From assembly GCA_024223125.1 (NCBI GenBank), contig JAAEOP010001081.1:1-44922 (forward strand): DNA of 44,922 bases, read 5' to 3'. Below are positions 7,745 to 15,818 of this stretch, in pieces. The stretch comes from Chloroflexota bacterium (lineage in GTDB: Bacteria; Chloroflexota; Anaerolineae; Promineifilales; Promineifilaceae). Position 1 is the stretch's first letter. Every line of letters starts with the position of its first letter. Under the pieces are notes generated by a model. That model did no database searches and had not been told where the DNA came from. It worked only from the letters and a program-made list of their open reading frames with translations. The translations under genes and the position numbers were made by a program.

Positions 7745-9196
7745 ATGCACGACTTACAAAAAGCTGGACAGCGAATAACACGCTACGAAACCCCAAGTTC
7801 AATTGATTCTGCGTTGTCATTGCTGGCAGAATATGGGGACAGCGCTCGTTTGGTAGCCGGTGGATCAGATCTGCTGTTAGAGTTGGCTCGTCGTGAACGG
7901 CCGCATGTACAAACCCTTATTGACATCACCCGCATTCCAGGATTGGATGAGATACGGTCAGATGATGATGGCCGACTCCATCTTGGCCCCCTCGTTACTC
8001 ACAATCAAGTTGTAGCCTCTTCCTTATTAAGAGAGAGAGCCTTGCCTCTGGCCCAGGCGTGTTGGGAAATTGGCTCGCCGCAGTTGCGTAACCGGGCGAC
8101 TGTGGCTGGCAATCTCATCACTGCCAGCCCAGCGAATGATACGATTTCTCCGCTGTGGGCTTTAGGCGCGGAAGTGAAACTGGCATCGTTGCAGGGCGAA
8201 CGAATGATTCCCCTGAACCAGTTTTACACCGGTGTGCGTCGCACGGTTATGCAACCAGATGAGATGTTGGTAGATATCTCCTTCCCCACTATGAAACCGG
8301 AAGCTCAGGGCTTGTTTGTCAAATTGGGACTGCGCCGGGCACAGGCGATTTCGGTGGTTCATCTGGCGGTGATTTTGGAATTTGATGGGGATGTGGTCAC
8401 GGCCGCAATTCTAACCCTCGGCTCTGTAGCCCCCACCATTATTGAAGCCCCCGCAGCAGCAAACTATCTCATCGGTAAGCCACTGACAGACGAGACAATT
8501 CAGGAAACAGCACAGTTGACAGCAGCCGTGCCAAAACCGATTGATGATATTCGGGGCACGGCCGTCTATCGAACCGAAATGTTGCGGGTGATGGTGCAAC
8601 GCGCCCTGACAACGTTACGCGATGGACAGGAACGCAGCCAATGGCCGGCCGATCCGCCCTTGTTGTGGGGAGATGTTGCCCACGGCCAACACCCCACCGG
8701 CCACAAATTCCAATCCAGCCATAATGATCAAACGCCCATTAAAGCAACAGTGAACGGCCGTGCCCTTTCTGCGGCCAATGGAACCGATAAAACCTTACTC
8801 CGTTGGCTGCGTGATGAAGGATTGTTGACCGGTACAAAAGAAGGGTGCGCTGAAGGAGAATGTGGTGCCTGTACCGTTTATCTGGATGGGATGGCGGTGA
8901 TGGCTTGTTTGGTTCCGGCCGCGCGGGCGCATGAGGCCAACATTGTAACAATTGAAGGTCTGACGCAAAACGGCAATCTGCACCCGTTGCAACAAACTTT
9001 TATTGAACAAGGCGCGGTGCAGTGTGGGTACTGTACCCCCGGATTTATTATGGCCGGGGCTAAGTTGTTAGAGGAACGGCCGTTGCCCACACCAGAACAA
9101 ATCAAACAAGGTTTAAGTGGCAATCTGTGTCGCTGTACTGGCTATTACAAAATTATTGAAGCAGTGGAACGAACAGTTATAGAGATTGGAGATTGA
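7745..9196 (+). CDS. Molybdo-hydroxylase FAD subunit fused to 2Fe-2S subunit (XdhB-XdhC/CoxM-CoxS fusion)
   Basis: 483 residues. The N-terminal part (about 1-285) is the FAD-binding subunit: [14 protein letters not shown] (the AGGT/S flavin loop), then [24 protein letters not shown] and a C-terminal [15 protein letters not shown]. The C-terminal part (about 333-483) is the two-cluster ferredoxin-like subunit: [12 protein letters not shown] plus a distal Cys (first cluster), then VQCGYCTPG and [10 protein letters not shown] (second cluster); all eight cysteines are present. Such subunits pass electrons from the molybdenum centre to FAD. The ATG at 7745 has an in-frame stop just upstream, so it cannot start earlier, yet it lacks a clear Shine-Dalgarno. 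The C-terminal EIGD comes from a repeat (see 9185-9230). It forms one enzyme with the next gene. Confidence 0.92.
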   Translation: MHDLQKAGQRITRYETPSSIDSALSLLAEYGDSARLVAGGSDLLLELARRERPHVQTLIDITRIPGLDEIRSDDDGRLHLGPLVTHNQVVASSLLRERALPLAQACWEIGSPQLRNRATVAGNLITASPANDTISPLWALGAEVKLASLQGERMIPLNQFYTGVRRTVMQPDEMLVDISFPTMKPEAQGLFVKLGLRRAQAISVVHLAVILEFDGDVVTAAILTLGSVAPTIIEAPAAANYLIGKPLTDETIQETAQLTAAVPKPIDDIRGTAVYRTEMLRVMVQRALTTLRDGQERSQWPADPPLLWGDVAHGQHPTGHKFQSSHNDQTPIKATVNGRALSAANGTDKTLLRWLRDEGLLTGTKEGCAEGECGACTVYLDGMAVMACLVPAARAHEANIVTIEGLTQNGNLHPLQQTFIEQGAVQCGYCTPGFIMAGAKLLEERPLPTPEQIKQGLSGNLCRCTGYYKIIEAVERTVIEIGD

Positions 9197-9230
9197 GAGA
9201 TTGGAGATTTGGGTTTTCCTAATCTCTCCC
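9185..9230. repeat. GAGATTGG-family repeat over the stop codon, able to form a hairpin
   Basis: Direct repeats of GAGATTGGAGATT overlap the stop codon of the FAD/2Fe-2S gene and are followed by AATCTCTCC. GAGAGATT and AATCTCTC can form a stem of 8-10 bp. Related copies lie at 11486-11526, 12747-12760 and 35900-35938. Three of the genes concerned end in EIGD because of it. Confidence 0.7.
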
Positions 9231-9238
9231 CTTTTATC

Positions 9239-11500
9239 ATGGCAATTGGAAAATCAGAATTCCGAATTGATGCACCAGGTAAGGTGACAGGTGAAACGCT
9301 ATATCCGGGTGACTTGAGTCATAAAAATATGCTCTATGCGAAGGTGTTGTTTAGCGGCAAACCTCATGCTCGTATGGTAAGCATGGACACGCAGGCGGCC
9401 GCAGCGGTTCCGGGCGTGATTGCTATTTTTACGGCCGCGGATGTCCCCGTTAATGAATATGGCCTGACGATGTTTGATCAGCCGGTTTTTGTAGGGGTGA
9501 ATGATACGAGACGTGGCCGGGTTCCGGCCAATGTCAGCCGTTGGGAAGGCGATCAGGTGGCTCTCATTGTGGCTGAAACGGAAGCGTCTGCCGCCCGGGC
9601 ACGTGAACTTATTCAGATTGAGTGGCAAGATTTGCCCATACTTTCCGATTGGCAAACGGCCGTGCGCGACGAGATCCTCATCCACCCCGAAAACAAACAT
9701 AACAGCAATGTTTACCATCATTACAAAATACGCAAAGGGAATATGCAAGCAGGCTGGGCAGCGGCCGATGTGATTGTGGAAGGTGAATACTGCCTCCCCT
9801 GCCAGGAACACGCCTTTTTGCAGCCAGAAGCGGCGCTGAGTTATGTGGATGATGACGGCCGTGTTACTGTAGAAATCGGTGGGCAATGGACACATGAGGA
9901 TCAAGAACAGATTGCCCATGCGCTTGATTTACCGTTAGACAAAGTGCGGGTCATTTATCCGGCTATTGGGGGCGCGTTTGGCGGCCGTGAAGATATGTCC
10001 TTGCAAATTGTGATGGCGCTGGCTGTCTGGAAGCTGCATGAGCAGGGCGAAAGCAGGCCGATACGCTGTGTTTGGTCTCGTGAGGAAAGCATTATCGGCC
10101 ACCACAAACGGCATCAAGGCACAATCAAAACGAAATGGGGCGCTACGATGGAAGGGTTGATTACGGCCGTATCTGCCGCAGTTTATCTGGATGCCGGAGC
10201 GTATAATTACACCAGTAATAAAGTGTTGGGCAACGCTCATTTATCTGTAGCTGGCCCTTATGAGATTCCTTGTGTTTTTGTAGATAGCTATACTGTCTAT
10301 ACGAATAATGTACCCGGTGGTGCATTTCGTGGATTTGGTTCGCCACAAGCTGTTTTTGCGGCCGAAAACCAGATGAACAAATTAGCCGAAACCCTTAACA
10401 TAGACCCCGTGGAAATCCGTCTAAAAAACGGGTTGCGCGAAGGCAGCGAAGGTATTACCCAAACCGTCATGCCCGCCGGAGTCAGCCTACCAGAAGTGAT
10501 TAAACGATGCGAAGCTGAGTGGCAAGTTGCAAGTGGGCAGGCAGATCGATCCGCAATTCGCAATCTGCAATCCGCAATTCCCTACTCTCCTTTCCAATCG
10601 CTTCCGCCCAATTCAGCTGCTTTACGTTACGGCCGTGGCTTTGCCTGCGCCTATAAAAATATCGGTTTTTCCTTTGGCTTTCCAGAACGATGTGAAGCGA
10701 CAATTGAGTTACACGGGAAGGAGGAAATTGAACGAGCGGTTTTGTATCATGCAGCGGCCGAAGTGGGTCAGGGAACACATACAGCGCTGCGGCAAATGAC
10801 GGCCGAGGCGTTAGGCATACCACTGGAAAAAGTAGAAATGGTGGTTTCAGACACGGCCGTGACCGGTGATTCTGGTTCTGTTTCTGCTTCTCGTATGACC
10901 TGGATGGCTGGTAATGCAATTCGACAGGCGGCCGAAAAAGCGCTGGCCGATTGGACAGATGAAGATCGACCGGCCATAGGCCAGGCTCGTTTTGTACCTC
11001 CGGCAACCCAGCCATTGGACCCCGACACAGGCAAATCTGTACCCAACTTTGCGTATGGGTACGTGGCCGAATCTGTTGATCTGGCCGTAGATATTGAAAC
11101 CGGCCATATTTTTATTGAACGCATCATTTGTACAACTGATGTAGGCAAAGCAATAAACCCCAATTTGATTGAAGGCCAAATTGAAGGCGCCGTTGTACAG
11201 GCGCAAGGGTATGCGGTAACAGAAAATTTGCAGGTGGTTGACGGCCGTATTCTCAACCCCCGCCTCAGTACCTATCTCATCCCCGGCATATTAGACATCC
11301 CCACCCAGGTTAAATCCGTCATCATGGAAATTCCCGACCCGCGCGGCCCCTGGGGAGCGCGTGGCATGGCTGAAATGCCTTTTATCCCCTTAGCGCCGGC
11401 GATTACGGCCGCATTACACGATGCCACCGGCGTTTGGTTCGATGAAATACCGTTAACGCCAGGAAAAGTATCAGAAAAATTGAAGGAGATTGGAGATTAG
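9239..11500 (+). CDS. Xanthine-dehydrogenase-type molybdopterin-binding subunit
   Basis: About 753 residues from the ATG at 9239 (MAIGKSEFRIDAPGKVTGE). An upstream in-frame start at 9209 lies inside the repeat and adds an atypical leader, so I reject it. Molybdenum-cofactor contacts are clear: GGAFGGREDMSLQ, GGAFRGFGSPQ, AEVGQGTHTALRQ and the C-terminal GARGMAEMP carrying the catalytic Glu. The family hydroxylates purines or aldehydes; the substrate is not provable from sequence. Around residues 428-448 an insertion encoded by two simple repeats (GCAAGT type and GCAATCC type) gives SAIRNLQSAI, sitting just before the conserved GRGFACAYKNIGFSFG block. The C-terminus KEIGD is repeat-derived. 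Confidence 0.92.
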   Translation: MAIGKSEFRIDAPGKVTGETLYPGDLSHKNMLYAKVLFSGKPHARMVSMDTQAAAAVPGVIAIFTAADVPVNEYGLTMFDQPVFVGVNDTRRGRVPANVSRWEGDQVALIVAETEASAARARELIQIEWQDLPILSDWQTAVRDEILIHPENKHNSNVYHHYKIRKGNMQAGWAAADVIVEGEYCLPCQEHAFLQPEAALSYVDDDGRVTVEIGGQWTHEDQEQIAHALDLPLDKVRVIYPAIGGAFGGREDMSLQIVMALAVWKLHEQGESRPIRCVWSREESIIGHHKRHQGTIKTKWGATMEGLITAVSAAVYLDAGAYNYTSNKVLGNAHLSVAGPYEIPCVFVDSYTVYTNNVPGGAFRGFGSPQAVFAAENQMNKLAETLNIDPVEIRLKNGLREGSEGITQTVMPAGVSLPEVIKRCEAEWQVASGQADRSAIRNLQSAIPYSPFQSLPPNSAALRYGRGFACAYKNIGFSFGFPERCEATIELHGKEEIERAVLYHAAAEVGQGTHTALRQMTAEALGIPLEKVEMVVSDTAVTGDSGSVSASRMTWMAGNAIRQAAEKALADWTDEDRPAIGQARFVPPATQPLDPDTGKSVPNFAYGYVAESVDLAVDIETGHIFIERIICTTDVGKAINPNLIEGQIEGAVVQAQGYAVTENLQVVDGRILNPRLSTYLIPGILDIPTQVKSVIMEIPDPRGPWGARGMAEMPFIPLAPAITAALHDATGVWFDEIPLTPGKVSEKLKEIGD
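10519..10582. repeat. Simple-repeat insertion inside the molybdenum-subunit gene
   Basis: GGCAAGTTGCAAGT is followed by four GCAAT(C/T)-type units (10551-10581). The same unit family lies inside the threonine-synthase-like gene at 14925-14954. The reading frame stays open and encodes a loop ending SAIRNLQSAI. Confidence 0.7.
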
Positions 11501-11526
11501 AGATTGGAGATTGTTGTAATCTCCTC
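11486..11526. repeat. GAGATTGG-family repeat over the stop codon
   Basis: Three tandem copies of GAGATT(G/A)GAGATT run across the stop of the molybdenum-subunit gene. The last GGAGATT can pair with AATCTCC after a GTTGT loop. It is the same family as at 9185-9230. Confidence 0.7.
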
Positions 11527-11539
11527 TCAGGAAAAACCA

Positions 11540-12760
11540 ATGCAAGAAATAATTCAACAAATCAACCAAAAAGTGTCCGAAGCACACGACGACATCCTTA
11601 CATTTTTCCGTGAAATTGTAGCTATCCCCAGTATGGACAGCGATATTGAAACAGTAGGCAAACGGATTGGCGCAGAGATGGAAAAGCTGGGCTACGATAA
11701 AGTGTATGTAGATAAATATGGCTCTATCGTGGGTAAAATTGGCAGCGGCCCTAAAATTTTGCTGTACGACACCCACATTGACACAGTGGGCATCGGCGAC
11801 CCCGATCAGTGGGAGTGGGATCCGTTTGAGGGCAAAGTGGAAGATGGCCTGTTGTATGCTCGCGGGGCGCTGGACGAGAAGAACAGTACACCGGGCATGG
11901 TTTACGGTCTGGCCTTTGCCCGTGATTTGGGACTGCTAGATGGCTTTACCTGTTACGTCTTGGGCAACATCGAAGAGTGGTGTGACGGCGTCGGCTGTGC
12001 AGCGTTCCATGATTGGGAAGGTGTCCAGCCTGATTTTGTAGTCATTGGCGAACCGACGAATATGAAGGTGTATCGCGGCCACAAAGGGCGTTATGAATTG
12101 GAAGTGACCTGCAAAGGGAAAAGCGCCCACGCTGCCAGCAATTACATGGGCGACAATGCTGTTTACAAGATGATGCCGGTGATTGAAGCTATTTCTAAAC
12201 TGGAAGAGACATTTACGCCGGATGAGTTTTTGGGTATCGGCCGTATCAGTGTCACCAAAGTCAGCAGCGTCAGCCCCAGCAACAATGCCGTCCCCGATGA
12301 ATGTACCATCTTCATTGATCGTCGCATCACTTTTGGCGAAACAAAGGCCCTGGTACGGCAGCAAATTGAAGCCATCATCCCCGCTGCCACGAAAGGCGAT
12401 TTTGAAATACGGGGGCTAACTTACACCGAACCAAGCCACACCGGCGCCGTCTACGAATACGAACAATATTTCCCCTCCTGGGCTTTCCCAGAAGATCATC
12501 CGTTTGTAACGACCGGCCGAGAAACAATGAAAGCACTTTGGCCAAATATTGATGATTTACATGGCCAAGGAAAATGGGATTTTTCTACGAATGGTAACTA
12601 TTGGGCCGGCAAATTGGACATTCCCTGCATCGGGTTTGGCCCCGGCAATGAAATTTATGCCCACGCAGTTAATGAGCATGTACCCCTGGCGGATGTGGTG
12701 GAGGCGACAAAGTTTTATGCGTTGTTACCGGTGATGGTGAAAAAAGAGATTGGGGATTAG
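11540..12760 (+). CDS. ygeY: M20-family metallohydrolase, YgeY type
   Basis: About 406 residues from the ATG at 11540, which has CAGGAAA upstream; a TTG at 11504 lies within the repeat and is rejected. The di-zinc M20 motifs are DTHIDTV (His79, Asp81), GALDEKNSTPG (bridging Asp112), GNIEEW (Glu145/146) and VIGEPTN, with a terminal EIYAHAVNEHV carrying the last metal His. Length and the WEWDPFEG and RGALDEKN blocks match YgeY, the hydrolase coded beside ygeW and ygeX in E. coli and in gut anaerobes with purine-degrading loci. It probably hydrolyses an N-acyl or carbamoyl intermediate; the exact substrate is not established here. It ends in repeat-derived EIGD. Confidence 0.88.
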   Translation: MQEIIQQINQKVSEAHDDILTFFREIVAIPSMDSDIETVGKRIGAEMEKLGYDKVYVDKYGSIVGKIGSGPKILLYDTHIDTVGIGDPDQWEWDPFEGKVEDGLLYARGALDEKNSTPGMVYGLAFARDLGLLDGFTCYVLGNIEEWCDGVGCAAFHDWEGVQPDFVVIGEPTNMKVYRGHKGRYELEVTCKGKSAHAASNYMGDNAVYKMMPVIEAISKLEETFTPDEFLGIGRISVTKVSSVSPSNNAVPDECTIFIDRRITFGETKALVRQQIEAIIPAATKGDFEIRGLTYTEPSHTGAVYEYEQYFPSWAFPEDHPFVTTGRETMKALWPNIDDLHGQGKWDFSTNGNYWAGKLDIPCIGFGPGNEIYAHAVNEHVPLADVVEATKFYALLPVMVKKEIGD

Positions 12761-12772
12761 ACGGCCTGTCCT

Positions 12773-12931
12773 AGTTGTATAGGAATGAGGAGGATTAACA
12801 GTTACTTTTTCAACCAGGAAGCCTTCCAAAAGTTCAAGGCGATCATTTTCAGTGAGCAGACCGACTTAAATCATTCTGTGATAGCGTTCAACGCTGATCT
12901 GCCAGATCTGCCAGAGTTGAGGCTGATACAT
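12773..12931 (-). pseudogene. Remnant of a Uma2-family (PD-(D/E)XK-like) gene
   Basis: Reading the minus strand from the ATG at 12931 gives ISVERYHRMI, then an in-frame TAA (12868-12866), then VGLLTENDRLELLEGFLVEK and a PPHSYT segment. This is the N-terminal signature of Uma2 proteins (Y-x-x-M-x-x-x-G-x-L-x-E-x-D-R-x-E-L-x-x-G, then M/P-x-PxH). One nonsense codon interrupts it, in place of the Glu or similar residue usually found there, and homology stops soon after the H. It is a short dead fragment in the otherwise unexplained gap between ygeY and the Nudix gene. Confidence 0.65.
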
Positions 12932-13015
12932 CACTTTGTTTGTAGAGGGATTCAAAAGGAATGTCATTTTTCTGCTCCACAAGTGTAACTCATCCTTGTT
13001 GGGGACCATTATACC

Positions 13016-13504
13016 ATGATTGATTATATTGAATGCCGGTCAATTTATGGTGACACCAGACAAATTCCCAGAGAAAAGTTGGTGTTCCGGCCATCAGTCT
13101 ATGGAGTTATTGTTCATCAGGGTAGAATCTTATTGCTCAATTCTCGTTCTGCCAATCTACTGGCGCTTCCGGGTGGAGGGATTGATATTGGGGAGCCGAT
13201 GGAACAAGCATTGAAACGCGAAGTACGGGAAGAAACTGGACTTGATGTAAAGATTATTCGATTTTTGCATTTTGAAGAGAGTTTTTTCTACTATGATCCG
13301 GAGGACTTAGCTTTTCATAGTTTTCTATTTATTTTTGAATGCACCCCTCTTACATTTGAACTGGTAAAGGATGATGAGGTGGATGATGTGGAAGTGGAGA
13401 AGCCTCGTTGGTATAACATCGAAGGATTAAATAAAATTGACTTTCAGATCTTTGGTAAATTTATCATAGATTATCTAAATCAAATTGAGTTGGAGGAAAG
13501 ATAA
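13016..13504 (+). CDS. Nudix hydrolase
   Basis: 162 residues with a complete Nudix box: Gly54-x5-Glu60-x7-Arg68-Glu69-Val70-x-Glu72-Glu73-x-Gly75-Leu76 (LPGGGIDIGEPMEQ, then REVREETGL). The family hydrolyses nucleoside diphosphates linked to another group; specificity cannot be read. The gene is visibly more AT-rich than its neighbours and sits directly after a dead Uma2 fragment, so it looks like an insertion into the ygeY-ygeW spacing. Its last codons contain the GGAGG ribosome-binding site (13492-13496) of ygeW, which starts one base after its stop codon. A nucleotide-sanitising or housekeeping role unrelated to the cluster is possible. Confidence 0.88.
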   Translation: MIDYIECRSIYGDTRQIPREKLVFRPSVYGVIVHQGRILLLNSRSANLLALPGGGIDIGEPMEQALKREVREETGLDVKIIRFLHFEESFFYYDPEDLAFHSFLFIFECTPLTFELVKDDEVDDVEVEKPRWYNIEGLNKIDFQIFGKFIIDYLNQIELEER

Positions 13505-14479
13505 ATGCAAACATATTTACGTGGTCGAGACATGATCACAACCCAGGAATGGACGAAGGATGAAATTGATACCATTATTGATGTCGCCTTGGATTTGAAG
13601 CGGAAGCGGGCGCTGGGGGTTTCCCATGCTTCTTTGCGCGATAAGGTGCTTTCTATGCTGTTCTTTTTTACCAGCACCCGCACCCGCAATAGCTTTGAAG
13701 CGGGGATGGCTCAGTTGGGCGGTCACGCTCAATTTATTGACAGCACCACTACCCAAATCAGCCACGGCGATACGGCTAAGGAGATTGGGGAGATTTTGGG
13801 ACGTTACAATGATGGCATCGCTATTCGCCAATGTGATTGGGGCGTGGGCAACAAGTACATTCGGGACGTTGCGGCCGCCAGCCGGGTTCCAATTCTAAAT
13901 ATGCAGTGCGATCATTTTCACCCCTTCCAAATTTTGGCCGATTTACTAACCATCATTGAAAAGAAGGGCGATCCGCGCGGTTTGACGATGAATGTGAGCT
14001 ACGCTTATGCTGCCAGCTACCAAAAACCGATGAGTGTACCCATCAGCCTGATTTTGTTGATGACCCGTTTTGGTATGAATGTGCGTTTGACACGGCCGCC
14101 AGAATTCAAGCTCATCCCAGAATACATAGAACAGGCAAAGGAAAATGCCCGCCAATCACGCGGCTCGTTTGAGATTTTGGATGATTTTGATGCCGGTTTT
14201 CAAAATGCTGATGTGGTTTATCCCAAAGCGTGGGGCTGTATGTTGACAACGGAAGATTTGGAAGCATCGGCCGAAATTAGCAAGCAGTATACCGATTGGA
14301 TCACGGATGAGCGACGTATGTCCCTGGCCAAAGAGGACGCCATCTACATGCACTGTCTGCCAGCTGACCGCAATATCGAGGTGACAGATGGGGTCATTGA
14401 TGGGCCACAGAGCGTTGTTTACGATGAAGCGGAAAACCGCCTACATGTGCAGAAAGCGGTGATGGCGTTGACGATGTAG
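13505..14479 (+). CDS. ygeW: Knotted carbamoyltransferase YgeW
   Basis: 324 residues of the aspartate/ornithine carbamoyltransferase superfamily. The carbamoyl-phosphate motif is Ser57-Thr-Arg-Thr-Arg61 (FTSTRTRNSFE), followed by the DHFHPFQILAD (HPxQ) block and His283-Cys-Leu-Pro286. The long TTTQISHGDTAKEIGEILGRYNDGIAIR block and the extended second domain fit the YgeW family, a knotted homologue of N-acetyl- and N-succinylornithine transcarbamylases. Its cellular substrate is not settled; in purine-degrading bacteria it occurs with ygeX, ygeY, ssnA and xdhD. It is translated from a strong GGAGG inside the Nudix gene. No carbamate kinase is visible in this window. Confidence 0.9.
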   Translation: MQTYLRGRDMITTQEWTKDEIDTIIDVALDLKRKRALGVSHASLRDKVLSMLFFFTSTRTRNSFEAGMAQLGGHAQFIDSTTTQISHGDTAKEIGEILGRYNDGIAIRQCDWGVGNKYIRDVAAASRVPILNMQCDHFHPFQILADLLTIIEKKGDPRGLTMNVSYAYAASYQKPMSVPISLILLMTRFGMNVRLTRPPEFKLIPEYIEQAKENARQSRGSFEILDDFDAGFQNADVVYPKAWGCMLTTEDLEASAEISKQYTDWITDERRMSLAKEDAIYMHCLPADRNIEVTDGVIDGPQSVVYDEAENRLHVQKAVMALTM

Positions 14480-14531
14480 ATACCAGTTTTCAATAAACAG
14501 CAACTTTGAACTGAACACTGAACACCAATTT

Positions 14532-15818
14532 ATGGAACATATAACGTCTTTGAAATGCCTGATTTGCGGTAAGGAGTACCAGCCGGATACAGTTGCGTAT
14601 GTGTGCCCGGATCATGGGAATGAGGGGATTTTGGATGTGCGGTATGATTACGACCGTATCGCCCAAACCATCTCTCGCACATCCTTAGCAACTAATCAAG
14701 AGAACACAATCTGGCGTTACAAACCACTACTGCCAGTAGTTCCCGGCGCCGAAACGCCGCCGTTGGCCGTTGGCTGGACGCCCCTCTACAAAACAGACCG
14801 CCTGGCTAATGAGTTGGGTTTGCACAGTTTATGGGTGAAGGATGACGGCCGTAACCCCACCGCCTCCTTCAAAGACCGTGCCAGCGCCATTGCCATCGTT
14901 AAAGCGAGAGAAGTGGCAACGGATCCCGCAATCCGCAATCCACAATCCGCAATCATCACCACCGCCAGCACGGGGAACGCGGCCGCTGCTTTGGCCGGAC
15001 TGTGTGCCAGCGTGGGGCAGCCAAATGTGATTTTTGTGCCTGCGGCCGCTCCGCAAGCCAAGATTGCCCAACTGTTAGCTTTTGGGGCAACGGTGCTATT
15101 GGTGGATGGGACGTATGATGATGCTTTTGATTTGTGTTTGCAAGCGGCCGCGGAATTTGGCTGGTACAATCGCAACACTGGCTACAATCCATACATGACA
15201 GAAGGGAAGAAAACAGTCAGTCTTGAAATTGCCGAGCAGTTAAATTGGCAAGCGCCGGATGTCGTTTTTGTTAGTGTGGGGGATGGCTGTATTATTGGCG
15301 GGGTACATAAAGGGTTTAAGGATTTACTGGCGTTGGGTTGGATTGAGCAGATGCCGCGCATCATCGGGGTACAGGCGGCAGGCAGTAATTATTTGGCCGA
15401 AGCATGGAAAAATAGAGAGGATGTGCTGACAAAACCACCTATCCAGGCAGAGACGATTGCGGACAGTATTAGCGCCGGTTTACCCAGAGACCGGATTAAA
15501 GCGATGACGGCCGTAACCCAAACCAACGGCGCATTTATTACAGTCAGTGATGAAGAAATTCTGGCAGCCATCCCCAAATTAGCGTGGGGCTGTGGCGTTT
15601 TTGCCGAACCGGCCGGCGCAACTGCCTATGCAGGATTGGTAAAGGCAGTAGATCAAAATCTCGTCTGGCCCAGGGACCGGATTGTGGTGATTAACACCGG
15701 AAATGGGTTGAAGGATGTGCAGTCGGCTATGAAAGCGGTGGCAGGTGTGGGGATACGGCCGTATCACATCCAACCCACCTTAACTGATGTAAAACAAGCC
15801 TTAAAGGGGTCATTATGA
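14532..15818 (+). CDS. Threonine-synthase-like PLP enzyme (fold type II)
   Basis: 428 residues. The N-terminus carries a small zinc-ribbon-like motif (Cys9-x2-Cys12 ... Cys25-x2-His28) seen in many ThrC proteins. The PLP lysine is Lys114 in GRNPTASFKDRASA, followed by TTASTGNAAAALAGL (phosphate-binding and substrate loop) and TNGAFITVSDEEI near the C-terminal domain. By family it would convert phosphohomoserine to threonine. In this cluster it may act on another beta- or gamma-substituted amino acid, in the place where E. coli has YgeX (diaminopropionate ammonia-lyase). Residues 131-140 (DPAIRNPQSA) come from an inserted GCAATCC repeat placed just before the TTASTGN strand. It overlaps the next gene by 4 bases. 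Confidence 0.85.
   Translation: MEHITSLKCLICGKEYQPDTVAYVCPDHGNEGILDVRYDYDRIAQTISRTSLATNQENTIWRYKPLLPVVPGAETPPLAVGWTPLYKTDRLANELGLHSLWVKDDGRNPTASFKDRASAIAIVKAREVATDPAIRNPQSAIITTASTGNAAAALAGLCASVGQPNVIFVPAAAPQAKIAQLLAFGATVLLVDGTYDDAFDLCLQAAAEFGWYNRNTGYNPYMTEGKKTVSLEIAEQLNWQAPDVVFVSVGDGCIIGGVHKGFKDLLALGWIEQMPRIIGVQAAGSNYLAEAWKNREDVLTKPPIQAETIADSISAGLPRDRIKAMTAVTQTNGAFITVSDEEILAAIPKLAWGCGVFAEPAGATAYAGLVKAVDQNLVWPRDRIVVINTGNGLKDVQSAMKAVAGVGIRPYHIQPTLTDVKQALKGSL
14922..14956. repeat. GCAATCC repeat inserted in the threonine-synthase-like gene
   Basis: Four units of (C/A)GCAATCC-type sequence lie in frame and encode DPAIRNPQSAI. The same unit is present in the molybdenum-subunit gene at 10551-10581 and gives nearly the same peptide in an unrelated fold. 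Confidence 0.75.

Noticed and set aside
10500..11015. A long minus-strand open frame inside the molybdenum-subunit gene
   Set aside because: It is a complement frame of a gene with intact cofactor motifs and shows no protein family signature; its openness follows from codon use and the ACGGCCGT octamers.
12785..12988. A 67-codon plus-strand open frame between ygeY and the Nudix gene
   Set aside because: The opposite strand reads as a Uma2 N-terminal remnant, which explains the open frame; the plus-strand peptide has no recognisable features.
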